Shown in pieces: positions 53,156 to 63,345 of a DNA stretch of 64,000 nt (positions are counted from its first letter, which is position 1; every line of letters begins with the position of its first letter). A program made the translations under genes and the position numbers. The notes below the pieces were generated by a model that ran no database searches, was not told the DNA's origin, and worked only from the letters and a program-made list of their open reading frames with translations. This stretch comes from CAYQQR01 sp964420035 (lineage in GTDB: Bacteria > Bacteroidota > Bacteroidia > Bacteroidales > SM23-62): NCBI GenBank assembly GCA_964420035.1, contig CAYQQR010000005.1, forward strand, positions 1 to 64,000, written 5' to 3'.

Positions 53156-55434
53156 TCCGTATCTGTCTTTTATTACTGCTTTTCACGTTTTGCACTAAGG
53201 ACTCCTCCCTCGATAACCAGTACGATCTATCGGGAAGCTGGTATCCAGGGGGGGAGGATCCTTATTTGCTTGGGGCCTATTTGGACCTTAATTGCAGCCC
53301 GATGCAGGAAAAACTGCGCAATATCCGGCCTTTCCCTGTGAGCGTGGTCTATTATCAGCAGCAGACAGACAACCTGGATTCCATAAGGAAGGAATTCAGG
53401 ACCATTCGTTCCCTTGGATTTACAGGTCTGAAGCAGATCCAGCTGGTCCACCCGGGTAATCCGGAAAATTTCAGGCAACAGGTTTTTCACATGGCCCTGG
53501 ATGAAGGCCTTTCTCCATGGTATTACGGAAAAGGAGGATGGGATGCCATAACCGACGACTTACTCGATTCCCTCGGGATAGAGCAAAACTATACTCCCGG
53601 CAACCGTCAAATCATCCAGGAGGATCCCCGGATGATGGAATACCAGCAAAACCTGATGCGACGAAGAATTGAAAGGCTTCCTTACAAGCCTTCGAGGCCA
53701 AAAGGAATGGGGGAACCCGGAAGAAATTCACCTTACCTGCCGGAAAGACTCATACCTCATTTTGCTCTTTGGTTAAAAGAGCATTATGGCAGCCTTGATA
53801 CTCTAAAAGCCGCCTGGAATGCCGGTTTTACGGGTGATCTGGATATCAGTTCCTTTTTGGAGGCTGCAGCGGAAATGAAAGCCCTGTACGAAGATGAATA
53901 CGGTTTCCGATGGGGTAAAAAAAGCTGGGATTTCAGACGTGTCCGGGATGCCATGCGCTTTCAGGCCGACCTGGTCGTGGATCATTACTGGGAGACCATG
54001 AAAATGTTTACCGAATGGGATCCCATAGAACCCGAACGAACAGGCGGCCACCAGCTTTTCGAAAACCAGGCAATCAACGGATGGGACCTTGAAGGACAGG
54101 CCAAAGCGGCTGCCATTGGCGGGAGCTTTTATTCATCCATTCACCTAACCCATCATTTTTTCCTGGTCGAGGGGGAGTATCTCAGACCGGTTTATATGCA
54201 GGCACGTACCATTGCCGATATGTTTAAAGGCGGCTGGGCTGCTACCTGGGAGTCTACCGGCGGACCGACCCAATGGAGCGGCATGCATAACCTTACGGTG
54301 GATTCAGGACTCATCACCCAGCTGGCTCTTTCATACATCGCTGCAGGATTGAAAGGTATTGGAATCTGGACCTGGAATTCAAGGGGCGAGGGATGGGAAG
54401 CCGGGGAATATGCCCTGACCGACATACAGGGGAAACCCTCCGGACGGGCTGAAGCCCTGGGCCTGATCTCCGCGCGTCTCCAGGAACAACGTTTCGAACT
54501 GTGGGAAAGCTTTGACGAACCCCTTGTGGGGATACTTTATTCATGGGAAAATGAAGCGATACTGGGCCGTTTATCCATGGGAAGTTATCCCTTGTCCACT
54601 CCGGTATATCATACCGACCGGGACCGCCGGTTCCGCCAGTACCACAGTCAGGCCAGGATCGGCATTTCCAGGGCCCTGATGAATGCACAGATCCCTTTTG
54701 AATATGTGACTGAACGGGATCTGGCTTACGGACTGGCCCAACGTTATCCTGTGATCTATTTACCCTATATGCTGGCCATGAAAGAAGAAACCCTGGATCT
54801 GCTTAAAGAATATGTTGCACAGGGAGGCAGGCTGGTGGCCGATTTTCCGCTATATATGCTGGATACCTTTGGAAAACTGAATAAGCAAAAGATGGGTTCA
54901 GATTTTGAACAATTGTTCGGCTTCCAAACAGCCGATTATTTTCATACGGGCAACGCACCCAAAAGCCTGGAGGGACTGAGCCTGGATTCACAATTCGGGA
55001 AAATTAAACTCAGTCATGCACGGGTAATCAGAAGCTTCAATGACGGCAGTCCGGCTATCCTGTCTTCTTCTTTCGGGGAAGGGCAAACCCTGGTTTTTAA
55101 TTTTGAAGCCGGAAGGTCCGTGTTCCAACCCGGAAGGTCCGACTGGGAATCATTGATCTGCCGGTACCTCCTGGGCGATTACCGTCCTCCTTTTGAAGTC
55201 GAATCTCATGGTAATGTAATGGTTTACCGGCGGTCCTCACCTGCAGCCGATCATTATTTTATAATTAACGAAGGGCAACAGACAGAAGTAAAGCTTTTTT
55301 CCGATGTCCTGCATTACCTGAAAGCCAGGGATATCATTCGGGATCAGACCATACCGGTTGACAAGGGTCGTATACGCGTACAGGTACCCGGGCATTCGGG
55401 AAGCTGGATCCGTGTGACCAAAGAAGACCGGTAA
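53140..55434 (+). CDS. GH42-like beta-galactosidase family lipoprotein
   Basis: A 764-residue protein with a short lipoprotein signal (LLLLFTFC-T). Residues ~30-480 form a TIM-barrel-like part with FTGLKQIQLVHPGNPENF, FRWGKKSWDFRRVRDAMRFQ and WAATWESTGGPTQWSG, the last likely carrying a catalytic Glu (ATWESTGG). Residues ~490-690 fit a beta-galactosidase trimerisation-like (class I glutamine amidotransferase fold) domain: PVIYLPYMLAMKEETLDLLKEYVAQGGRLVADF (quoted: YVAQGGRLVADFPLYML). A beta-rich end follows. This is a GH42 or related clan A enzyme, with substrate unknown. It overlaps the oxidoreductase gene by 16 bases and ends 19 bases before the convergent DUF362 gene. Confidence 0.78.
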   Translation: MVPNVIRICLLLLLFTFCTKDSSLDNQYDLSGSWYPGGEDPYLLGAYLDLNCSPMQEKLRNIRPFPVSVVYYQQQTDNLDSIRKEFRTIRSLGFTGLKQIQLVHPGNPENFRQQVFHMALDEGLSPWYYGKGGWDAITDDLLDSLGIEQNYTPGNRQIIQEDPRMMEYQQNLMRRRIERLPYKPSRPKGMGEPGRNSPYLPERLIPHFALWLKEHYGSLDTLKAAWNAGFTGDLDISSFLEAAAEMKALYEDEYGFRWGKKSWDFRRVRDAMRFQADLVVDHYWETMKMFTEWDPIEPERTGGHQLFENQAINGWDLEGQAKAAAIGGSFYSSIHLTHHFFLVEGEYLRPVYMQARTIADMFKGGWAATWESTGGPTQWSGMHNLTVDSGLITQLALSYIAAGLKGIGIWTWNSRGEGWEAGEYALTDIQGKPSGRAEALGLISARLQEQRFELWESFDEPLVGILYSWENEAILGRLSMGSYPLSTPVYHTDRDRRFRQYHSQARIGISRALMNAQIPFEYVTERDLAYGLAQRYPVIYLPYMLAMKEETLDLLKEYVAQGGRLVADFPLYMLDTFGKLNKQKMGSDFEQLFGFQTADYFHTGNAPKSLEGLSLDSQFGKIKLSHARVIRSFNDGSPAILSSSFGEGQTLVFNFEAGRSVFQPGRSDWESLICRYLLGDYRPPFEVESHGNVMVYRRSSPAADHYFIINEGQQTEVKLFSDVLHYLKARDIIRDQTIPVDKGRIRVQVPGHSGSWIRVTKEDR

Positions 55435-55453
55435 AGTACTTTCCGGCTTTTTC

Positions 55454-57607
55454 CTATTGGATCAACAACTTCTTGCTGTGTAAGTCATTTTCAGTATCGA
55501 TCTGCAGGTGATACATACCCTTTTCAAGGCCGGATACGGAGAAGGTTCCCTGCCCGTGGCCCGTATGTTTCCAGCTGCGTATCAATTGACCGGAACCGTT
55601 GTATAGTTTCAATACGGCTTTTTTATCAAGCCCTCTTATAAAGAAATAACCGGAAGCAGGATTTGGATAGATCTTAAGTTCAGGGGATGGAAATGCAGGG
55701 GATGCAGTTTCTTCGAAATCCAGCATAACCTCCCGGCTGTATGACGAAGGACCGTTTTCTCCTTCCGCATAGATCCTGTACCAGGTATCGGTCTGTCCGG
55801 GCATGATGCTGTCCCTGAAATAAACCTGGTTGATCTCCGCGTATCCGAAATCTTCAAACGTACCGTCGTGCCCGATCTTTTTTTCAATGACAAAACCGGT
55901 TTCGTTATCCGATTCATCGGTCCAACGAAGCAATACCGTATCTCCTTCCAGGTTTAATGACAAAGCTGAAGGAGCGTTAACAGCATGATCACCGGCTGTA
56001 AAGGATATCAATTCTATTCCTGCACCGGTGCCCAGGTTCCTGGTATATTGCTTGTCCAGCGCATTGTTCCAGTGTTCATGGACGCCCACACTTGCCATTC
56101 TTACCCCATCTCCTTCCGGATCGTAGAAGGTTCCTGAGGGCAGATCATGGGCCATGGCGGCCTCGTGCAGGTAGTTATCCACGTTACCGTAAACATTTCC
56201 CTGGGTGGGTTCCGAGCGCAGGAAATCCAGGGATACCGATTCCAGGGCTACCCCGTCCATGGAGACCAGGATGCTGGAAGTCCAGTCGCCGTTAAATGGT
56301 TCGGAAACCCATTGCTCATTGAGGGTAACACTGGAATGTTGGGCCCTGGTTGCGTAAAGGGCATCTACGATGAAAAGCAATGTTTTCATTCCCAGATCCT
56401 TATGGCCCATCATATCCGTAAGGGTATTGTAGGTGCCCATGGGACGTGCATCGAAGTTCCAGTGCCCCCCCAGGTGGAAATCGTGGACGGTGGCATAGGG
56501 ATGGATGCCGGCAGCTTTGGGGTCGGAATGGGTGGAAACTTCCTCACTGTAGGAAATGATGGTCCCGACATGGTTCTTTGCACAAATACTTATTCCGGCC
56601 AGGTCATGTCCTTTCAGATTGCCCAGGTTGATCAGGTAATCGGCTTCGCTCACCACGGTGGGCAGAAAGGTCGGGTTACCGCCCCCGTTCTCCAGGGTGA
56701 GCTCTTCGGACCAGTCCACGGGACAATCGGGATCCTTTACATACTGCAGTCTGCCATCCCCCCCGGAACGGTCTGCAAATCTGATTCCCGGGAATTCGCT
56801 GTGTATGGGATCATAGGTAGAGGAAGGAATGTACCTGCTGACCTCATAGAAAGTAATGTCAGACTCCGGGACACCGGCATTGTTTATCAACTGCCTTGCC
56901 AGGGCCAGTGTCATCTGGGGAGAGGTATTGATCCCGTCGCCCAGGGAACCATGATCGCTCTGGGTGTTCATATTAATTTTGATGGCAATTTTTTCCCCGG
57001 ATTGATAACCCTTCCCGGGTTTATTATGTTGTGCATTGAAATAGCGGAACAGGGTGTCCCAGGCTTTCGCAATATTGTCCCCTCCGGCCAGTAACAGGAT
57101 GGATCTTTCCATCAGGGCATCGATGGCATCCTGGTCGTTATTTTCAGTATAAAACCATTTACCCGTGGTACCGTCGAAACTGGTAGCATCGGGATCATAC
57201 ACCCAAACAACCCGGCCCGGGTGAATGCCCCGTCCCGTACCCATGGGATCGTTCGGATCGTCCGAAGGAACGAACAAGTCCTGTTCAGACTTTATTCCGG
57301 AATAACCCGGCAGGGCCGGATGGCCGATGAATCCGGCCAGAAAGAAAAAAACCGCAGTGATCAACATAAGTGTTCCTGTAAGGGTTCTTCCCGAGCGAAT
57401 GAATTTTACGGCTTTCCTGAAAAAGTGTGTCGACCCGATCAGGCCGGCCAGCCATAATACAAAAGCCGAAGCAATAGGGAATGCTATCCTTTGGCATGGG
57501 TAGGCAGCACGGGAAGGTTTGGGTATTACACGAATCAAAAACCAGACTAAGGCAAAGGCTCCTAATAATGTCAGGACAAGTTTGTTCTTTCTGACGCGGT
57601 TCATCAT
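55454..57607 (-). CDS. DUF362 domain protein with type IX sorting domain
   Basis: A 717-residue protein. The N-terminus has up to four hydrophobic helices (~8-25, ~40-60, ~78-98), unusual for a type IX cargo. Residues ~130-520 form a DUF362 domain, with KIAIKINMNT, ISICAKNHVGTIISYSEE and LGMKTLLFIVDALYATRA. An FN3-like domain (~545-635) follows, then a sorting domain (LKIYPNPASGYFFIRG ... LQIDTENDLHSKKLLIQ). DUF362 proteins often have iron-sulfur clusters, but no Cys-rich ferredoxin part is seen here. The function is unknown. The mix of membrane helices and a sorting domain is worth checking. Confidence 0.78.
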   Translation of the reverse strand: MMNRVRKNKLVLTLLGAFALVWFLIRVIPKPSRAAYPCQRIAFPIASAFVLWLAGLIGSTHFFRKAVKFIRSGRTLTGTLMLITAVFFFLAGFIGHPALPGYSGIKSEQDLFVPSDDPNDPMGTGRGIHPGRVVWVYDPDATSFDGTTGKWFYTENNDQDAIDALMERSILLLAGGDNIAKAWDTLFRYFNAQHNKPGKGYQSGEKIAIKINMNTQSDHGSLGDGINTSPQMTLALARQLINNAGVPESDITFYEVSRYIPSSTYDPIHSEFPGIRFADRSGGDGRLQYVKDPDCPVDWSEELTLENGGGNPTFLPTVVSEADYLINLGNLKGHDLAGISICAKNHVGTIISYSEEVSTHSDPKAAGIHPYATVHDFHLGGHWNFDARPMGTYNTLTDMMGHKDLGMKTLLFIVDALYATRAQHSSVTLNEQWVSEPFNGDWTSSILVSMDGVALESVSLDFLRSEPTQGNVYGNVDNYLHEAAMAHDLPSGTFYDPEGDGVRMASVGVHEHWNNALDKQYTRNLGTGAGIELISFTAGDHAVNAPSALSLNLEGDTVLLRWTDESDNETGFVIEKKIGHDGTFEDFGYAEINQVYFRDSIMPGQTDTWYRIYAEGENGPSSYSREVMLDFEETASPAFPSPELKIYPNPASGYFFIRGLDKKAVLKLYNGSGQLIRSWKHTGHGQGTFSVSGLEKGMYHLQIDTENDLHSKKLLIQ

Positions 57608-57642
57608 ATCAATAAGTAAAACAGTTAAAACTAACTAAAAAA

Positions 57643-57666
57643 GCGATGCCGGCTGACCGGCATCGC
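57643..57666 (-). terminator. Intrinsic terminator after the 1744-residue protein gene
   Basis: A perfect 10-base stem GCGATGCCGG / CCGGCATCGC with a 4-base loop, followed on the minus strand by six T residues. It lies 36-59 bases past the stop of the surface protein gene and before the DUF362 gene start, so it separates the two. Confidence 0.85.
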
Positions 57667-57701
57667 CTTTTATATTCAAGGTGCAAACCTTTTCAGGGTC
57701 C

Positions 57702-60700
57702 TTACTGAATGATCAGACGTTCCATGGATGATTTATCGCCCTGTCTGAGATCGATCATATAGATGCCTTTTTCGAGACTGCTGATGTCGATCTCATGGGT
57801 CAGGATCCCACCTGCTTTCAAAACCGAACCGGAAGAAGCCAGTCTTCCCGTAAAGTCATAAATATTGATGTTCACCGGCCCCTGGAAGTCGTTACGCAAG
57901 GTAACCGTGATCAGGTTCTTTGCAGGGTTCGGATATACTTCGAAGCCTGCAGACTTGCGGATATCCTCTATGGCATCAGCATCCGGAAGATCGGTTCCGA
58001 TGACATAGTATCCATCCTGGATTCCTGCCACGGGAAACACCAGTTTGTCACCATCCGCCGTGGGTGTGATACCCAGGTCGGTCCAGTCGGAAGCTTCATC
58101 CGGACGATGGGCCAGGATATAGTCTCCCGGTGTGGATGGGGTAGCCAGGCCAGCCTTGGCAAAATCGAAGATCATGTCTACATCTCCGCCATTGCCGGCA
58201 GTCTGAACGTACCACCTGCGGTTCCATACATCGTTGGCCCCTACTGTGGTGGCTGTGCCGTTATGGGCTGCAAATACATAGTCTCCTGCAGCAGTGAAGG
58301 CATCAGCTTTCAGCTCGAGAGCGCCTCCGGTGGCATGGAGGTGTTCTTCATCTTCTCCCTCAGCCAGGTCGGTTTCCTTACCGATACCGATCAGATCGGC
58401 GGTATAGTTCTCGTTGGTATACAGGTTGGTAGCTGAACTACCATGTGTAAGTTCGAGTCCGTACTTGGCAGCCAGGTATTCATGAACGATCCTGGTTTGT
58501 GCGGCATTGACGGTTGAATTGAAATAGGCTGCTTCAGCCAGGCTCATAGCATGGAAGCCCCCGACAATAACCGTGGCCTCGGTAGTCTGAATGGTCTTGC
58601 CATAAGCTGCGGTAACTTCAACCAGACCATCGTTGATAAAGTAACCCAAACCGAGATCACCGTTCAGGCCGGCATTGACGATATAATAATCATCGGTGCC
58701 GAAGGTCAGGCTGTTCCGTACAAACAGATCCCTTGCAATAACATACTGCATGGTATTGGGATCGGCTCCGCCGTTCATTTCGAGCACGTATGCCTGCTTG
58801 GTCGGATCACCACCACGGATGTCACGCTTCTGATATACGGCAGCAAAGTCGGGGAACAACTCGTTGCGCTTGAATACTACAAATATCGAGTTACCCTCAC
58901 CGCCGTCCAGGTTGTCTGCATCGTCTACGATCAGGGAGCCTTTCTCCCCTGTGGTGGATCCCATTTCTGCAACGGGATGGCCATTCAGTACATCAGCACG
59001 GAATACAGGAGGCGCTTTTTCCTTCTCTCCCGTATTGGGGATCGGATTATCTACCGTACCCGTATTATAGGCATCATTCTCATTACCGGAGACATCGGCC
59101 CATTCAAGGATATCATCCCCGTCGGAGAATCCGGTGAGTGATTCCGGTTTCAACCACAGACCCAGTTCGGGTTGTCCGCTGCGCGACAGGTCTTTAAAGC
59201 CGACACCACCCGGACCGGTACCGGCGGTACCTGTCGGAGGCACGATGGTATAGGTCACTTCAACAACAGGAGTTGAATAGGTAAAGCCTGCATCGAAGGC
59301 CTGTGCCTTGATGGTTGTAGTCTGGTTCAGGATGAGCGGCTCGGTGTACAGTGTAGTGGGATCAGAGCCGTCATCGGAGTACCGTATCACGGAACCTTCC
59401 GGTTCGACCGAGATGGTCACCTCGAGCGGAGGCTGGTATTTCGGTACAGCTGACGGGCTGAACTGGGGGAGGCCGACCGGCTGTATGAAATAGGTCGCTG
59501 AAGCAACCGGGCTGGCTTTCAGCTCCGGTGCATAAGCAATAGCCTTTACAATAGTGGTATCCGTCAGGTTAACCGGAGCGGTGTATTCTGTGGAAGTTTC
59601 ATCCGGATCGCTGCCATCCAAAGTATAATAAATGGTAGCACCCGAAGTGAGGGTGGAGATCTCCACATCGACACTGGCGATGTAATTCCCGCCTTCCGGT
59701 GAGAACATGGGTTGTACAACCTGTTTCTCATAGTTCAGGATCAATTCAGGAGCTTTATAGGTACGTCCTGAGATCCAGGCCCGGTTGCCGGGTGTTTCAT
59801 TCTTACCCTTGATTACAACGGAAACAGAGTCTTTACCCATCTCTATAGCATTATTCACAAAATCAGTGAATGCTGCACTGGTCAGGTTGAACCATCCGCC
59901 ATCCGGAGTGGCTGTTGCTTCGAACAACATGGTTCCGGCATCCGGTTTGTTGTTCCAGGTGATCCCGTTTTCCAGCCAGCTGATATCATCCACGGCATAG
60001 ACTACAAAATCAAATGTGGTAATCGATGCCGAACTGTGGATCCGGGCGTACAGTTTCAGGGTTGCAGAAACAGCATCGCCGTATGCTTTGCTGATATCGA
60101 ACTTCTGATATACCCACTTAGACAGGTTATTGGCGTCATCATTGATCAGGTGCTGATCGGCTTCACCGCCAAAGTTCGCATCCGGATTACCTTGTTCCAC
60201 ATGTGCATCGGCAACTACAGAAGCGATCTGCTCAGGGGGTTCAACCGTATAGTCAAGGATCAGCTGTGCTTCATTCTTCCAGTTGCTTTCAGCCATCCAT
60301 AAGCGTTCATCGGTGTCGTTCTTACCGTGAAAGGTGAGGGACAGAGAATCGTTACCGGCAAGGATCGCTTCATTGACGTAATGGGTCAGGTCAATGCTGG
60401 CCCACATGGTATCTTTTCCGGCATTGTGCCAGGTTACGTTCTCTTCGATCAGCAATTTACCCCTTGCAGGCTTGTTGTTCCAGGTGATCGATTTTTCGAG
60501 CCAGCTCTGGTCGTCCACAGCAGATACCTGGACGTAGAAGTCGGGAACCGACGGCAAGCTGTTGTGCTGAGCAATATAAAGCCGCAGGCTTACTTTCCCT
60601 ACAATGGCATCGGCAACTTCCGAAATATCGAATTTCAGGAAGACTTCCTTGCTCATGTTGTTCGCTTCGTCTTTACGGATCCGCATATCGGAAGAAGCAT

Positions 60701-62936
60701 CATGGTTCACGTCCGGAGCTTCCTCGTCCACATAAACATCCGCGATCACCGTCAGGGTATCCTTATCGGGAACCAGTGAGGGCGAGGAAATTTCGAGCAT
60801 GGGACCATAGGACCCGTCTCCTTTTCCGCCGCACCATTTCAGGTCGCCGCCGTCACCATCCTTGTACTGCAGTGCCAGGGAGATAGTTTCGTCTCCTTGG
60901 GCCAGCTGACTGTTGATGTAATCTACAAAAGCGGTACCGGTTTCTATCCAGTACTTTCTTCCGGATTCCTGGTCCATAACCACGGTAGCCAGCTCGGTAC
61001 TTTCTATGCTGGGCTTGGTGTTCCAGGTCACCGTCCTGTCAAAGTTGTCGCCGGCACTGGTCAGTTTGACGGTCATGGACTTTCCGTCATTCATGTCCGA
61101 ACGCGTGGAGAACGTAGCTGATTCAATAGCAGAATAAGCCAGTCCCTCGAGGTCGAACTGTACCAGGGCGATCACTTCATCGTCACCTGCAGTATTGGCT
61201 ATAAAAATGTTGGATGGGTGAACGGCATTAACATTCTGGTCGGGCAGTGCCTCATAGATGGTACCATCAGCCATCGAGTAATAGCTGCCGTCTTCAGAAA
61301 AGCTCAAATCGAGCTGTGGACCGTAACTCCCGTCTCCTACGCCACCGCACCATTTCAGGTCTCCGCCGTCGCCGGAATTATACTTCAGGGCGAAGGAGAT
61401 CACGGTGTCACCTTTCATGAGTTTATCATTGATGTAATCGATGAGCCCCGTACCATTTTCGGTGTAGTACTTGCGGTTGGATTCCTGGTCCATAACCACG
61501 GAAGCCAGTTGGGTGGTACCCACCGAGGGTTTGTTGTTCCAGGTGGTGGTATCCCGGGTAAAGGCGTTACCGGCACTCACCAGCCAGACGGTCATGGTCT
61601 TACCGTCGTTCATGTCGGACCGGGTCGAGAACTCGACCTCGGTTACCTGTCGTCCGGCAAACCCGGATACATCAAACTTGACAAAAGCAATCACCTCGTC
61701 ATTGGCACCCGTGTTGTTGATGAAGATGTTCGATCCGTGAACGCCGTTTACCGTTTGGTCCGGACTCGCTTCATAGACGGAGGCATCGTCGATACCAAAG
61801 GTGCTGTAAGCGGCAACAACATTGGTTACGTCATCCAGTTCAAGCATGGGTCCATAGGATCCGTCGCCTTTACCGCCGCACCATTTCAGGTCGCCGCCGT
61901 CACCATCCTTGTACTGCAGTGCCAGGGAGATGGTTTCGTCTCCTTGGGCCAGCTGGCTGTTGATGTAATCTAAAAAAGCGGTACCGGTTTCCGTCCAGTA
62001 CTTTCTTCCGGATTCCTGGTCCATAACCACGCTAGCCAGCTCGGTACTTCCTATACTGGGTTTGGTGTTCCAGGTCACCGTTCTGTCGAAGTTGTCTCCG
62101 GCACTGGTCAGCTTAACGGTCATGGTTTTTCCGTCGTTCATATCGGAACGGGTGGAAAATACCGCCTCACCGATCTGCTTGTATGCCATTCCGGTCAATT
62201 CGTATTGTACCAGTGCAATTACTTCATCGTCACCGGTTGTATTGGCAATGAAAATGTTGGATGGGTGAACGGCATTGACGTTCTGATCGGGTAGTGCTTC
62301 ATAAATACTACCGTCAGCCACGACATAGTAACTCCGGTTGGTACCGAAAGTCATTTCAAGTTGCGGCCCCCAGGATCCGTCACCTGCCCCGCCGCACCAC
62401 TTCAGGTCACCGCCGTCACCGGAATTGTATTTCAGTGCGAAGGAAACCACTGTATCGCCCTTCATGAGCTTATCACTGATATAATCGATCAGCTCCGTAC
62501 CATTTTCGGTGTAGTACTTGCGGTTGGATTCCTGGTCCATGACCACGGAAGCCAGCTGGGTGGAACCTATCGACGGCTTGTTATTCCAGGTGGTGGTGTC
62601 CCGGGAGAACGCGTTACCGGCACTCACCAGCCAGACGGTCATGGTCTTTCCGTCGTTCATGTCGGAACGGGTCGAGAACTTAGCCTCGGTCAACTGTTTT
62701 CCGGCGAATCCGGAAATATCAAACTTCACCAGGGCAATGACCTCGTCATTGGCACCCGTGTTGTTGATAAAGATGTTCGATCCGTGAACATCGCTTACCG
62801 TTTGATCCGGACTGGCTTCATAGACCGATGCATCATCGATGGCAAACGTGGAATACTGTCCGTAAAGACCGGTCCCATATGCCATGATGAAGATCAGGCT
62901 AAAAGCAATGTTTTTAAAAATGTTCAGGTTTTTCAT
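57702..62936 (-). CDS. 1744-residue multidomain surface protein with duplicated DNRLRE/CBM96-like repeats
   Basis: A signal peptide (1-27) is followed by four ~175-residue beta domains arranged A1 (28-~201), B1 (~202-375), A2 (~376-551), B2 (~552-721). A1/A2 and B1/B2 are nearly identical, for example FSTRSDMNDGKTMTV and GDGGDLKWCGG in every copy. Two more DNRLRE-type domains follow (~722-900 and ~905-1070, with FLKFDIS and ITWNNKPA). Next are two chitobiase-like segments (~1075-1150 and ~1155-1225, GATIYYTLDGSDP), a laminin-G-like domain (~1243-1640) and a type IX sorting domain (~1658-1744, VYPNPAKN). It is probably a glycan-binding surface adhesin. A strong terminator lies downstream. Confidence 0.85.
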   Translation of the reverse strand: MKNLNIFKNIAFSLIFIMAYGTGLYGQYSTFAIDDASVYEASPDQTVSDVHGSNIFINNTGANDEVIALVKFDISGFAGKQLTEAKFSTRSDMNDGKTMTVWLVSAGNAFSRDTTTWNNKPSIGSTQLASVVMDQESNRKYYTENGTELIDYISDKLMKGDTVVSFALKYNSGDGGDLKWCGGAGDGSWGPQLEMTFGTNRSYYVVADGSIYEALPDQNVNAVHPSNIFIANTTGDDEVIALVQYELTGMAYKQIGEAVFSTRSDMNDGKTMTVKLTSAGDNFDRTVTWNTKPSIGSTELASVVMDQESGRKYWTETGTAFLDYINSQLAQGDETISLALQYKDGDGGDLKWCGGKGDGSYGPMLELDDVTNVVAAYSTFGIDDASVYEASPDQTVNGVHGSNIFINNTGANDEVIAFVKFDVSGFAGRQVTEVEFSTRSDMNDGKTMTVWLVSAGNAFTRDTTTWNNKPSVGTTQLASVVMDQESNRKYYTENGTGLIDYINDKLMKGDTVISFALKYNSGDGGDLKWCGGVGDGSYGPQLDLSFSEDGSYYSMADGTIYEALPDQNVNAVHPSNIFIANTAGDDEVIALVQFDLEGLAYSAIESATFSTRSDMNDGKSMTVKLTSAGDNFDRTVTWNTKPSIESTELATVVMDQESGRKYWIETGTAFVDYINSQLAQGDETISLALQYKDGDGGDLKWCGGKGDGSYGPMLEISSPSLVPDKDTLTVIADVYVDEEAPDVNHDASSDMRIRKDEANNMSKEVFLKFDISEVADAIVGKVSLRLYIAQHNSLPSVPDFYVQVSAVDDQSWLEKSITWNNKPARGKLLIEENVTWHNAGKDTMWASIDLTHYVNEAILAGNDSLSLTFHGKNDTDERLWMAESNWKNEAQLILDYTVEPPEQIASVVADAHVEQGNPDANFGGEADQHLINDDANNLSKWVYQKFDISKAYGDAVSATLKLYARIHSSASITTFDFVVYAVDDISWLENGITWNNKPDAGTMLFEATATPDGGWFNLTSAAFTDFVNNAIEMGKDSVSVVIKGKNETPGNRAWISGRTYKAPELILNYEKQVVQPMFSPEGGNYIASVDVEISTLTSGATIYYTLDGSDPDETSTEYTAPVNLTDTTIVKAIAYAPELKASPVASATYFIQPVGLPQFSPSAVPKYQPPLEVTISVEPEGSVIRYSDDGSDPTTLYTEPLILNQTTTIKAQAFDAGFTYSTPVVEVTYTIVPPTGTAGTGPGGVGFKDLSRSGQPELGLWLKPESLTGFSDGDDILEWADVSGNENDAYNTGTVDNPIPNTGEKEKAPPVFRADVLNGHPVAEMGSTTGEKGSLIVDDADNLDGGEGNSIFVVFKRNELFPDFAAVYQKRDIRGGDPTKQAYVLEMNGGADPNTMQYVIARDLFVRNSLTFGTDDYYIVNAGLNGDLGLGYFINDGLVEVTAAYGKTIQTTEATVIVGGFHAMSLAEAAYFNSTVNAAQTRIVHEYLAAKYGLELTHGSSATNLYTNENYTADLIGIGKETDLAEGEDEEHLHATGGALELKADAFTAAGDYVFAAHNGTATTVGANDVWNRRWYVQTAGNGGDVDMIFDFAKAGLATPSTPGDYILAHRPDEASDWTDLGITPTADGDKLVFPVAGIQDGYYVIGTDLPDADAIEDIRKSAGFEVYPNPAKNLITVTLRNDFQGPVNINIYDFTGRLASSGSVLKAGGILTHEIDISSLEKGIYMIDLRQGDKSSMERLIIQ

Positions 62937-63345
62937 ATAAAATGATTTTGGTTTCTAATCAAAATGGCTGATTGGGGAATTGAAATTTAAGAAGAAAGGT
63001 TGGCCCCTTGGTAAAGGGATTAATAGGTTTAGTGTTTTCATAGCAGTTGGTTTTAATAGTTCTTCAGAATGTTGAAAACATACTGATCGCAAGATCAAAT
63101 TTATTCCAATATTATCTGGAGGGTGTGTAATCATGTCCCAATTCAACAGGAAAATTGTATACGGGAGTGATCCAGGAATGATTGCTTTGGGATCATGGGG
63201 CGGCACAGATGTTTTCAAGGATTTTATATATACCCGGACACATTTTTAGGGGACATATGGGACAGACATACCTATATAATGTGAACAAGCTGTCGTAAAT
63301 TTGAATATTAGTTCATGCTTTCTAACCGTCGAATTACATTCTGTT
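62937..63345. other. 409-base divergent gap between surface protein and susC-like gene
   Basis: No gene is seen. It must hold the promoters of both divergent genes. Weak candidates are a TAAATTTG at 63296-63303 on the plus strand (about 43 bases before the susC ATG) and TAAATTTG on the minus strand at 63096-63103. Neither has a convincing -33 partner. A small hairpin-like GACATATGGGACAGACATA stretch is at 63252-63270. Confidence 0.45.

Noticed and set aside
57256..57457. Plus-strand frames opposite the DUF362 gene
   Set aside because: Antisense shadows without start context or motifs.
58551..62945. Several plus-strand frames opposite the 1744-residue surface protein, repeated with the same spacing
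   Set aside because: They recur only because the underlying gene is internally duplicated; they have no motif of their own.
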